From Nematostella vectensis (Eukaryota; Cnidaria; Anthozoa; Actiniaria; Edwardsiidae), in NCBI RefSeq assembly GCF_932526225.1, contig NC_064037.1, forward strand, positions 9,344,203 through 9,408,202: 64,000 nucleotides of DNA, written 5' to 3'. A model generated the notes under the pieces. That model searched no databases. It saw only the letters and a program-made list of their open reading frames with translations, and was not told the DNA's origin. A program made the translations under genes and the position numbers. Below, one piece after another: positions 52,701 through 63,012 of the stretch. Numbering within the stretch: the stretch's first letter is position 1; each line of letters starts with the position of its first letter.

Positions 52701-55700
52701 GTGGGTACAATTGGGGGTTGTTACAGGTGGGTACAATTGGGGGTTGTTACAGGTGGGTACAATTGGGTGTTGTTACAGGTGGGTACAATTGGGGGTTGTT
52801 ACAGGTGGGTACAATTGGGGGTTGTTACAGGTAGGTACAATTGGGGGTTGTTACAGGTGGGTACAATTGGGGGTTGTTACAGGTGGGTACAATTGGGGGG
52901 TTGTCACAGGTGGGTACAATTGGGGGTTGTTACAGGTGGGTACAATTGGGGGTTGTCACAGGTTGGTACAATTGGGGGTTGTTACAGGTGGGTACAATTG
53001 GGGGTTGTCACAGGTGGGTACAATTGGGGGTTGTTACAGGTGGGTACAATTGGGGGGTTGTCACAGGTGGGTACAATTGGGGGTTGTTACAGGTCGGTAC
53101 AATTGGGGGTTGTTACAGGTGGGTACAATTGGGGGGTTGTTACAGGTGGGTACAATCGGGGGTTGTCACAGGTGGGTACAATTGGGGGTTGTTACAGGTG
53201 GGTACAATTGGAGGTAGTTACAGGTTGGTACAATTGGGGGTTGTTAAAGGTGGGTACAATTGGGGGTTGTTACAGGTGGGTACAATTGGGGGGTTGTTAC
53301 AGGTGGGTACAATTGGGGGTTGTTACAGGTGGGTACAATTGGGGGTTGTTACAGGTGGGTACAATTGGGGGTTGTCACAGGTGGGTACAATTGGGGGTTG
53401 TTACAGGTGGGTACAATTGGGGGGTTGTCACAGGTGGGTACAATTGGGGGTTGTTACAGGTGGGTACAATTGGGGGTTGTCACAGGTGGGTACAATTTGG
53501 GGTTGTTACAGGTGGGTACAATTTGGGGTTGTTACAGGTGGGTACAATTGGAGATAGTTACAAGCGGGTACAATTTGGGGTTGTTACAGGTTGGTACAAT
53601 TGGGGGTTGTTACAGGTGGATACAATTGGGGGTTGTCACAGGTGGGTACAATTGGGGGGTTGTTACAGGTGGGTACAATTGGGGGTTGTTACAGGTGTGT
53701 ACAATTGGGGGCTGTTACAGGTGTGTACAATTGGGGGTTGTTACAGGTCGGTACAATTTGGGGTTGTTACAAGCGGGTACAATTGGGGGTTGTTACAGGT
53801 GGGTACAATTGGGGGTTGTTACAGGTCGGTACAATTGGGGGTTGTTACAGGTGGGTACAATTGGGGGTTGTTACAGGTGGGTACAATTGGGGGTTGTTAC
53901 AGGTGGGTACAATTGGGGGTTGTCACAGGTGGGTACAATTGGGGGTTGTTACAGGTCGGTACAATTGGGGGTTGTTACAGGTGGGTACAATTGGGGGTTG
54001 TTACAGGTGGGTACAATTGGGTGTTGTTACAGGTAGGTACAATTGGGGGTTGTTACAGATGGGTACAATTGGGGGGTTGTTACAGGTGGGTACAATTGGG
54101 GGGTTGTTACAGGTGGGTACAATTGGGGGGTTGTTACAGGTGGGTACAATTGGGGGTTGTTACAGGTGGGTACAATTTGGGGTTGTTACAGGTTGGTACA
54201 ATTGGAGGCTGTTACAGGTGGGTACAATTGGGGGGTTGTTACAGGTGGGTACAATTGGGGGTTGTTACAGGTGGGTACAATTGGGGGTTGTTACAGGTCG
54301 GTACAATTTGGGGGGTTGTTACAGGTGGGTACAATTGGGGGGTTGTTACAGGTGGGTACAATTGGGGGTTGTTACAGGTTGGTACAATTGGGGGTAGTTA
54401 CAGGTGGGTACAATTGGGGGTAGTTACAGGTGGGTACAATTGGGGGTTGTTACAGGTGGGTACAATTGGGGGTAGTTACAGGTGGGTACAATTGGGGGTT
54501 GTTACAGGTGGGTACAATTGGGGGTTGTTACAGGTGGGTACAATTTGGGGCTGTTACAGGTCGGTACAATTGGGGGTTGTTACAGGTGGGTACAATTGGG
54601 GGTTGTTACAGGTGGGTACAATTGGGGGGTTGTTACAGGTGGGTACAATTGGGGGCTGTTACAGGTGGGTACAATCGGGGGTTGTCACAGGTGGGTACAA
54701 TTGGGGGTTGTTACAGGTGGGTACAATTGGGGGTTGTTACAGGTGGGTACAATTGGGGGGTTGTTACAGGTGGGTACAATCGGGGGTTGTCACAGGTGGG
54801 TACAATTGGGGGTTGTTACAGGTGGGTACAATCGGGGGTTGTCACAGGTGGGTACAATTGGGGGTTGTTACAGGTGGGTACAATTGGGGGGTTGTTACAG
54901 GTGGGTACAATCGGGGGTTGTCACAGGTGGGTACAATTGGGGGTTGTTACAGGTGGGTACAATCGGGGGTTGTCACAGGTGGGTACAATTGGGGGTTGTT
55001 ACAGGTGGGTACAATTGGGGGTTGTTGCAGGTGGGTACAATTGGGGGTTGTTACAGGTGGGTACAATTGGGGGTTGTTACAGGTGGGTACAATTGGGGGT
55101 TGTTACAGGTGGGTACAATTGGGGGTTGTTACAGGTCGGTACAATTGGGTGTTGTTACAGGTGGGTACAATTGGGGGTTGTTACAGGTGGGTACAATTGG
55201 AGGTTGTTACAGGTGGGTACAATTGGGGGTTGTTACAGGTGGGTACAATTGGGGGTTGTTACAGGTGGGTACAATTGGGGGTTGTTGCAGGTGGGTACAA
55301 TTGGGTGTTGTTACAGGTTGGTACAATTGGGGGTTGTCACAGGTGGGTACAATTGGGGGTTGTTACAGGTGGGTACAATTGGGGGGTTGTTACAGGTGGG
55401 TACAATCGGGGGTTGTCACAGGTGGGTACAATTGGGGGTTGTTACAGGTGGGTACAATTGGGGGTTGTTACAGGTGGGTACAATTGGGGGTTGTTACAGG
55501 TGGGTACAATTTGGGGTTGTTACAGGTGGGTACAATCGGGGGTTGTCACAGGTGGGTACAATTGGGGGTTGTTACAGGTGGGTACAATTGGGGGTTGTTA
55601 CAGGTGGGTACAATTGGGGGTTGTTACAGGTGGGTACAATTGGGGGTTGTTACAGGTGGGTACAATTGGGGGTTGTTACAGGTTGGTACAATTGGGGGTT

Positions 55701-58700
55701 GTCACAGGTGGGTACAATTGGGGGTTGTTACAGGTGGGTACAATTGGGGGTTGTCACAGGTGGGTACAATTTTGGGTTGTTACAGGTGGGTACAATTGGG
55801 GGTTGTTACAGGTGGGTACAATTTGGGGTGGTTACAGGTGGGTACAATTTGGGGTTGTTACAGGTGGGTACAATTGGGGGTTGTTACAGGTGGGTACAAT
55901 TGGGGGGTTGTTACAGGTGGGTACAATTGGGTGTTGTTACAGGTGGGTACAATCGGGTGTTGTTACAGGTGGGTACAATTTGGGGTTGTTACAGGTAGGT
56001 ACAATTGGGGGTTGTTACAGGTGGGTACAATTGGGGGTTGTTACAGGTGGGTACAATTGGGGGTTGTTACAGGTGGGTACAATTGGGGGTTGTTACAGGT
56101 GGGTACAATTGGGGGTTGTTACAGGTGGGTACAATTGGGGGTTGTTACAGGTTGGTACAATTGGGGGTTGTTACAGGTGGGTACAATTGAGGGTTGTTAC
56201 AGGTGGGTACAATTGGGGGTTGTTACAGGTGGGTACAATTGGGGGTTGTTACAGGTGGGTACAATTGGGGGTTGTTACAGGTGGGTACAATTGGGGGTTG
56301 TTACAGGTGGGTACAATTGGGGGTTGTTACAGGTTGGTACAATTGGAGGTTGTTACAGGTGGGTACAATTTGGGGTTGTTACAGGTGGGTACAATTGGGG
56401 GTTGTTACAGGTTGGTACAATTGGGGGTTGTTACAGGTGGGTACAATTGAGGGTTGTTACAGGTGGGTACAATTGGGGGTTGTTACAGGTGGGTACAATT
56501 TGGGGTTGTTACAGGTGGGTACAATTGAGGGTTGTTACAGGTGGGTACAATTGGGGGCTGTTACTGGGGGGTACAATTGGGGGTTGTTACAGGTGGGTAC
56601 AATTGGGGGTTGTTACAGGTGGGTACAATTGGGGGTTGTTATAGGTGGGTACAATTGGGGGCTGTTACTGGTGGGTACAATTGGGGGTTGTTGCAGTTGG
56701 GTACAATTGGGGGTTGTTACTGGGGGGTACAATTGGGGGCTGTTACAGGTGGGTACAATTGGGGGTTGTTACAGGTGGGTACAATTGGGGTTTGTTACAA
56801 GTGGGTACAATTGGGGGTTGTTACAGGTGGGTACAATTGGAGATAGTTACAGGTTGGTACAATTGGGGGTTGTTACAGGTGGGTACAATTGGGGGTTGTT
56901 ATAGGTGGGTACAATTGGGGGTTGTTACAGGTGGGTACAATTGGAGGTAGTTACAGGTGGGTACAATTGGGGGTTGTTACAGGTGGGTACAATTGGGGGT
57001 TGTTACAGGTGGGTACAATTGGGGGTTGTTACAGGTGGGTACAATTGGGGGTTGTTACAGGTGGGTACAATTGGGGGTTGTTACAGGTGGGTACAATTGG
57101 GGGTTGTTACAGGTGGGTACAATTGGGGGTTGTTACAGGTGGGTACAATTGGGGGTTGTTACAGGTGGGTACAATTGGGGGTTGTTATAGGTGGGTACAA
57201 TTGGGGGTTGTTACAGGTGGGTACAATTGGAGGTAGTTACAGGTGGGTACAATTGGGGGTTGTTACAGGTGGGTACAATTGGGGGTTGTTACAGGTGGGT
57301 ACAATTGGGGGTTGTTACAGGTGGGTACAATTGGGGGTTGTTACAGGTGGGTACAATTGGGGGTTGTTACAGGTGGGTACAATTGGGGGTTGTTACAGGT
57401 GGGTACAATTGGGGGTTGTTACAGGTGGGTACAATTGGAGATAGTTACAGGTGGGTACAATTGGGGGTTGTTACAGGTGGGTACAATTGGGGGTTGTTAC
57501 AGGGGGGTACAATTGGGGGTTGTTACAGGTGGGTACAATTGGGGGTTGTTACAGGTGGGTACAATTGGGGGTTGTTACAGGTGGGTACAATTGGGGGTTG
57601 TTACAGGGGGGTACAATTGGGGGGTTGTCACAGGTGGGTACAATTGGGGGTTGTTACAGGTGGGTACAATTGGGGGTTGTTACAGGTGGGTACAATTTGG
57701 GGTTGTTACAGGTAGGTACAATTGGGGGCTGTTACAGGTGGGTACAATTTGGGGTTGTTACAGGTGGGTACAATTGGGGGTTGTTACAGGTGGGTACAAT
57801 TGGGGGCTGTTACAGGTAGGTACAATTGGGGGTTGTTACAGGTGTGTACAATTGGGGGTTGTTACAGGTGGGTACAATCTGGGGTTGTTACAGGTGGGTA
57901 CAATTGGGGGTTGTTACAGGTGGGTACAATTGGGGGTTGTTATAGGGGCTTGTACAGGACCCGAAATGATCCCAGGACCCGAAACGATCCCAGGACCCGA
58001 AATGATCCCAGGACCCGAAATGATCCCCAAAAGTACCCCAACTGATCCCGGGACCCGAAATGATCCCCAAGAGTCCCCGAAATGAACCCCAAGGAATTGC
58101 AGTAATGGACAAACAAATAGAATGTGGAAGGATTGGCTTTCAGTTTTAAAAACATATGAAACATTTTAGCGTCATTTTTGTCACTATCCAGAAATTTGAA
58201 TTAACTAAAACCATAGTATTAAGATTTTTATATACGACTGCACGGGAAATACAGCTTTCGACAGGCTTGGTTGAGTCAGCAATTGGGGTCAAATAAAAAT
58301 TCCCGTGATGGTAATTTGAAGAACCAGGCGTGAATAAATAATTTATACATAACAAGCCATAAACGAATGTCTTCACAGATTAGACATGCCTCTGCTTTCC
58401 CGTAGGAAAATGTTTGTTTGTGTTCGGTGAATGAAAGACCTATCATAAAGAGAGAAAGAGAGAAATCATGCAGTGGTGTACGCACTAAAACATAAGGAAA
58501 TTCAAAACTCACATATTGCTTTCAACAAAAGCCACATCTCTTAATATTTTGCAACGGTAGTAAAAGGGTTGTTCGAGTGCATTACTCAGTGTGCTTTTGT
58601 CATTCCATCTTCTTGGCCAAACCGGCTGTCTGTAAATATTTGCTCGTGTGAACATGGATTTCGTGGTGAAAAACACGTTTGGTTGTCAAATGAATATAGA

Positions 58701-61700
58701 TTTTTAGGGGTGATGTTTACCGGAAACGAGATTTATAGTGTCAGAGTCATGTGTTGGAACTGCAAATGTTTCGAAGGTCAAAAGTTTGGTTGTTCTGAGC
58801 AATGCTGTGTTTTGGCTGTGCTATGTTTATGTTGTACTCCTTTCAGTAGCAATTAAAAGTTGTGTATTTGTTTTGGGATCTGTTTATGGGTTTACCGCCG
58901 GGGCAATGTAATAAATAGAAGTATTGTATTGGAATTTAAGTTTTTAAAGTCATGTTATTTAGAAATAGATTCGCTGTCAACCCTTAATTATGCTTTAATT
59001 GGAAGTGCTTTCTTCTGCTTTCCCTTTGTCCATTACCGCAATTCCGTGGGGTTGATTTCAGGGACTCCTCGTTATCGTTTCGGTTCCCGGGATCAGTTGG
59101 GGTACTTTGGGGGATCTTTTCGGGTCCTGGGATCATTTCGGGTCCTGGGATCATTTCGGGTCCTGGGATCGTTTCGGGTCCTGGGATCATTTCGGGTCCT
59201 GTACAGGCTACAATTTGAAGGGGGGGGGGGGGGGGGGGGGGTTGACATTACATGTGGGAACATTGCAGGATACCTCCCTGAAAGTCAGTTCTTTGATCTA
59301 GAAGAATTATGTTATTGTTTAGTATGTATTGCAATTTTCAATATTGGAAACCTGCATCTTTCACTTTTAACACCACTTGCAAACATTATTATGCTCAATG
59401 AAATATTTATAGCTGAAAGAATTTACTGAGGGGCTAGGATATAAGCTAAAAAGAACAGAATGTCTGATTTTGATCTTGTCATTCATTCAACAACTAAATG
59501 CCTTTATTTCAGGACTAGCATCTAAGCTAAAAAGAACCGACAGCCTAGCATTAAAGCTAAGGTCACGACCAAGCAAGGAGGAGCTTGAAGAGAGGAACAT
59601 TTTACCTAGTGAGTTCAAATTTCTTATTTTCATGACAAAGGTCTGTTGAGAGTGGAAGACATGCAAGTCAACACAAATGCCATAAATGATAGAGGGTTGA
59701 CTTGATAATTTAATGGTGGATTTAAATAAATTTGTCCAAAATGCATTAGATATTTCTTTATCCATTTTCATGTTGTACACATGCTGTCACAAATATCACA
59801 TGCTCACATAAATCAGGGATAAACTGATGTATGTGAGCATGTGGCCTAGTCTTGATTATGCTGTTTGTTTTTTCTCTCTCAAATTTCTAGAAGACTAGAA
59901 GATCAATTAAAAAAACACTGATAGTTTATTCTTAATAATGTTTTCTAAAAAAACAATTCAGCAATATCTTATACATCCTCTGGATAGCTTACAGTAACCC
60001 AGTTTCAAGATTTGTTCTAATTTTGACCTCCCATAATAAAGATTATTGTATTGTATTGTATTGTCCCATCCAGGCAGGTTCCGCCTACCCCATTTTGATG
60101 ATCTCCAGCGGCGTAACCATCGTTTTTAACAGGTGGGGGCCCAAAAGGCCCTCTCCAGGCATTTTCTGCTGTATTGTAGATATTGTCTCCTACATTTACC
60201 ATATTTTTGGGTTCTAGAAGGGGGGGGGGGGGGGGGCCCTGGGGCAACCCCTGGCTACGCCCCTGATCTCAAACACTTGAGTTAGTTTGTGTTACCCATA
60301 TTGTGTGACCCCTCCCTGAATATTTCATTAGCATGTTCAATAGACATTTCTCCCTGAGCCTCAGTAGCTTATCACATTGCAGACAGATAAATTAATGATA
60401 TTATTCTTGCCCTTGGCCATAACAATGTCTATGGATAATTTTTTTTATTCAAATCCAACCTGCCTCAAAACCAATTGTGTTTGTGATAATTAATGCTAGA
60501 TATTCCTGCCCTAGACAATATAACTGTGCTTGACTAATTTATCACATAAATGACAATTCTCGCTTCTTAATACATACTGAGACTACTGTGGGGTAGTTTT
60601 GTATATTTTAGCATATGTGTATAAAAGAGAAATAGTTTCCCATAGACTCTACTGTATAGAGATAGATACTCTCAAATTGCATATTTGTGTATCATTCAAA
60701 TAACGTATTTGTAAAACACTTTCCTGAGTTTTTTTTTGTTCAAATATTCTGAATCTCACATTACACCTGTCTGGATAATAGAATATTCATTGTGTAACAA
60801 TTAAATTCTCTTCCAATGGACTGCAAGTACATTTTAAGTGTGAATCACATAATGTAAATATGAAGGTTTTCTTCTCTTTCTGGCCAAAATGAACTCCAAA
60901 TACATGAGTTCTTTCTGAGATATAATAATTAACAGCACTTCCAATAGTGGGTATCTAAGAGATGTTATTTCTGCGGCAAATTATGACACTGATGGGTCCA
61001 CAATTAGCTGACAATTTTGGACTTTGTAAGTATTCATATTCTGTTTCTACATTATCTTTTTGCTTTTGAGAACTTGTTATGAGTATTTATGAGCCAAATT
61101 ACTGATTGATGGTCTTTGCCATGCTTGATGAATTACTATTTTTTTTCTAGCTTATTCCTCCTCCAAGTGTTATTGACTATTTAGATAAGATCCTATAGTA
61201 ATTTGATTTTCTTTGTGTACTTGATGTTTAAGTTTTTGGACCAGCTTCATAACACCTCCTGGAAAACGTTCCCTTTAACAGGTGTCTGGGCTTGTGATAC
61301 AGTTATATTTTTCTTATTTGCCATCCATGTTTACCCTCCAATTTGGAAAAATCTTCATTAATTCAGGCCAATATAGGCTATATCTTTGTTGATAATAGTA
61401 TTTCATGTCCTTGAGAACGGTGCAATCATTATAAATTAAGAGATCCCATGATACAGTCTATTCTTGTTTCTCATTAGTAATATATATTTTTTTCTGTCAC
61501 ACTAAACTTTTTATCAATTATCATCATTATAACCAATTTAAAGCCAGTCCTCTATGCTTGATATTAACCACATAAAGCATTCCTAATATTTACTGTATAA
61601 AAGAAGGTTTCAATCTCTGCCAAGGTATTAATTCTTCTAAAATCTAAAATAATTTTTGCCTTGTCTTGAAAAACTCCGCAAATCTCTTTTAGATTGCAGA

Positions 61701-62426
61701 AGTTTATGTACACATTCCTCCCCTTTTTGGTTTATTTTTTTTATTAAAAAGGGTATCACTTAAAATCATACCTCTTATTGTTTTTTAAAGAGGAAATTTT
61801 TCAGGATATTAATTGCTAAAAAGAAGAAATGATTTGTCTCTTGGCTACAGATTAAAATAAAAAGCAATTTAAGTATTGATTTTTATTTATTCTATCCAAT
61901 GAAGTGGTTTAAAGTTTTGACCTATGTTATGTTTTGTCTGGGTGAATATCAATTGTGTTTTTATATATTAATTTTTTTTCAATTTCTTGTATTAGGTAGA
62001 AGGACTGGGCTTGAATTTAAAGAAAAAAATAAATATGACTTTAAAATCAAACATGGACGATACGAAAATAAAAGCTTTGAACTAAATATGCACAATTTCT
62101 ATATTTTATATTTAATGATATTCTACTGAGGCACTATAAGGCTTATCTATACTCGTTAATTTTTTGGTTACCCATATTTTTCGAGAGAAAAAAAGTTTTT
62201 TTAAATGATTTTGTTTCATGTAAAAGACACACATCTGCCAAGTTAAATGGTACTTTATTGCCATGGTAACCTGCCTAGTGAAATGCTACTTTGTCATCAT
62301 GGTAACCTGCTACAACTTTGAAAAGGCAAGTTGAGAAAAACTTCTGGTATATCTATGTTTTTTTGCAGCAAAAACAGAAGAGGAAATGCAAGAACGTAGG
62401 GCAGTACTCGGATCCAAGCTTGTCAG
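44263..62426 (+). CDS. PHACTR: Phosphatase and actin regulator (Phactr), RPEL-repeat protein, 3' end outside window
   Basis: Exons: 44263 (or ATG 44425)-44758, 48717-48794, 49890-50114, 50563-50638, 51998-52206, 59513-59608 and 62369-62426, all GT-AG with matching phases. The N-terminal part has [18 protein letters not shown], the basic Phactr motif. RPEL repeat 1 is in exon 2 ([20 protein letters not shown]). A proline-rich linker follows (exon 3), then an acidic segment ([17 protein letters not shown]). Exon 6 gives [20 protein letters not shown] and [10 protein letters not shown], the next RPEL repeat. Exon 7 ([17 protein letters not shown]) leads into a further RPEL repeat that must lie beyond 62426. 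RPEL repeats bind G-actin and the missing C terminus normally binds PP1. The exon starting 44263 is open upstream, so an earlier coding exon is possible. Intron 5 contains a very large donor-seeded minisatellite. Confidence 0.95.
44759..46485 (+). other. Phactr intron 1, single-copy part
   Basis: AT-rich intron after the donor AGA|GTAAGT at 44758/44759. No exon or repeat was recognised before the tetranucleotide array. Confidence 0.55.
46490..46945. repeat. Degenerate (GTCT/GACT)n microsatellite
   Basis: TGATTGTCTGTCTGACTGAG and variants are repeated over about 450 bp in Phactr intron 1. The opposite-strand frame reading DRQTDRQ is an artefact. Confidence 0.95.
47165..47510. repeat. About 221-bp direct duplication, with a related third segment before the RPEL1 exon
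   Basis: TACATTGCTGCAGCTCTATA with the next 100 bases occurs near 47167 and 47388. A shorter relative at 48640-48716 (TACATTGTTGCACCTCTATA, then CAGCTCTCTAACCTCAAG) runs straight into the acceptor of the RPEL1 exon at 48717. Confidence 0.75.
48806..49672. mobile_element. TIR element (CATATTTACCGGCGTATAAT ends), non-autonomous
   Basis: The left end CATATTTACCGGCGTATAAT is mirrored by the right end ATTATACAGCGGTAAATATG. Subterminal CCCCAATTTTCAAGGCC and TTTTTCAAGGCCATTTT also pair. The interior (about 49040-49360) has no transposase. It starts about 12 bases after the RPEL1 exon donor (48795), leaving the donor GTAGGT intact. Superfamily not determined. Confidence 0.7.
50813..51335. repeat. 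Minisatellite TTTTTTGCCCTATCACACAC with an inverted tail
   Basis: About 25 irregular units of TTTGCCCWATCACAC with extra TTTTTGCCC inserts. At 51249 the strand switches: AAAAAAGGCGCTATGGGC, AAAAAAGGCAAAAAGGGC and AAAAAAGGTGTAAC are inverted relatives of the main units. Transcribed across Phactr intron 4, the tail can pair with upstream units. The three open frames are artefacts. Confidence 0.9.
51336..51997 (+). other. End of Phactr intron 4
   Basis: AT-rich intron. A small direct repeat, TATACTGTATGTTTCATGTT, occurs at about 51812 and 51878. The acceptor is CTTTATCCACAG at 51997. Confidence 0.6.
52194..57946 (+). repeat. 26-bp minisatellite seeded at the Phactr exon 5 donor, about 220 units
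   Basis: The unit starts GTGGGTACAATTG and ends GGGGTTGTTACAG. The last 13 exon bases (GGGGTTGTTACAG, to 52206) and the donor GTCGGTACAATTGG are the first unit. Variants include TTGTCACAG, GGTCGGTAC, GGTTGGTAC, an extra G in the G5 run, ACAATCGGG, and GGAGGTAGT, which creates a stop in one frame. The unit has no TAA, TAG or TGA on the plus strand, so all three frames stay open for long stretches (up to 1249 codons); the minus strand carries a stop in every frame each 78 bases. The reading frames are by-products of the repeat, not evidence of a separate gene. Confidence 0.97.
57951..59205. mobile_element. Foldback element with repeat-bearing arms and GGCT target duplication
   Basis: The left arm (57951-about 58118) starts TGTACAGGACCCGAAATGAT and contains about four to five 18-bp units of GATCCCAGGACCCGAAAT. 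It ends near GGAATTGCAGTAATGGAC. The right arm (about 59028-59205) is its reverse complement, with few differences, ending CCTGTACA. GGCT is present on both sides (57947-57950 and 59206-59209). The roughly 0.9 kb interior shows no recognisable transposase. After 59209 the sequence CTACAATTTGAAGGGGG resumes something like the 26-bp array, so the element apparently inserted into the array's last units. Confidence 0.8.
59609..62368 (+). other. Phactr intron 6
   Basis: AT-rich intron. A degenerate repeat scrap at about 60100-60265 has a G tract near 60221 and CTGGCTACGCCCCTG. No other exon is needed between 59608 and 62369, since both are phase 1. Confidence 0.6.
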
Positions 62427-62749
62427 GTATGGTAAAACGATTAATTTAATAGCGCCAGTATAGCATGTCTAGGGTACTCTTATATCGTTATTATTAATTA
62501 TTAATACAGGGATTAGCATGAAACACTATGGAAAACAAATGGTAACTGCCTAGGCAAACCTATGACACTCTTCTATCATAAATATTAATGATTATACAGG
62601 TTTTGTGTGCCTTTTTGTACGGTGCGTACCGGCTGACCTCAAATACATAAATCGTGAAATTTGCAAAATGCGTCACTTTAGTGACATCACCGCTTTAGTG
62701 ATTTTTGCCGAATGCGTCCCATTGCCACTATAAACGCACAGTTTCAGGG

Positions 62750-63012
62750 CTTAGCCTGCGTAGCTGGCGGTTTTGTTGAGTTTCAGAGCAGTTTATTCAT
62801 CCGTAAAAAACGCAAAGTCGTTCGTAGTTTGTTTTGCTAGCGACTCTTTGCCTGCTTTTTTTCACACAAGAGAGCTTGGGCAAGTAGCCCAAGCTCGCTC
62901 TCTCGCGGCCATACGAAAAGCTAGTAAAGCAAACTGCGAACGATTTCGCCTATAAGCGGATAAAAATATCTGCTCTGAAATTCAACAAAACCGCCAGCTA
63001 CGCAGGCTATTT
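62750..63012. mobile_element. MITE with TIRs of about 100 bp
   Basis: Left TAGCCTGCGTAGCTGGCGG and TTTTGTTGAGTTTCAGAGCA are mirrored at the right by TGCTCTGAAATTCAACAAAA and CCGCCAGCTACGCAGGCTA. Inner parts also pair (CGCAAAGTCGTTCG with CGAACGATTTCGCC). No coding interior. TA may be the target duplication. Confidence 0.8.

Noticed and set aside
52194-57946. Long open frames of up to 1249 codons with [13 protein letters not shown] repeats
   Set aside because: They appear in all three frames because the 26-bp unit lacks stops; no independent start, and they lie in the Phactr intron.
58860-59429. 189-codon frame across the foldback element's right arm
   Set aside because: It reads the inverted 18-bp repeats ([12 protein letters not shown]) as protein; no transposase motif.
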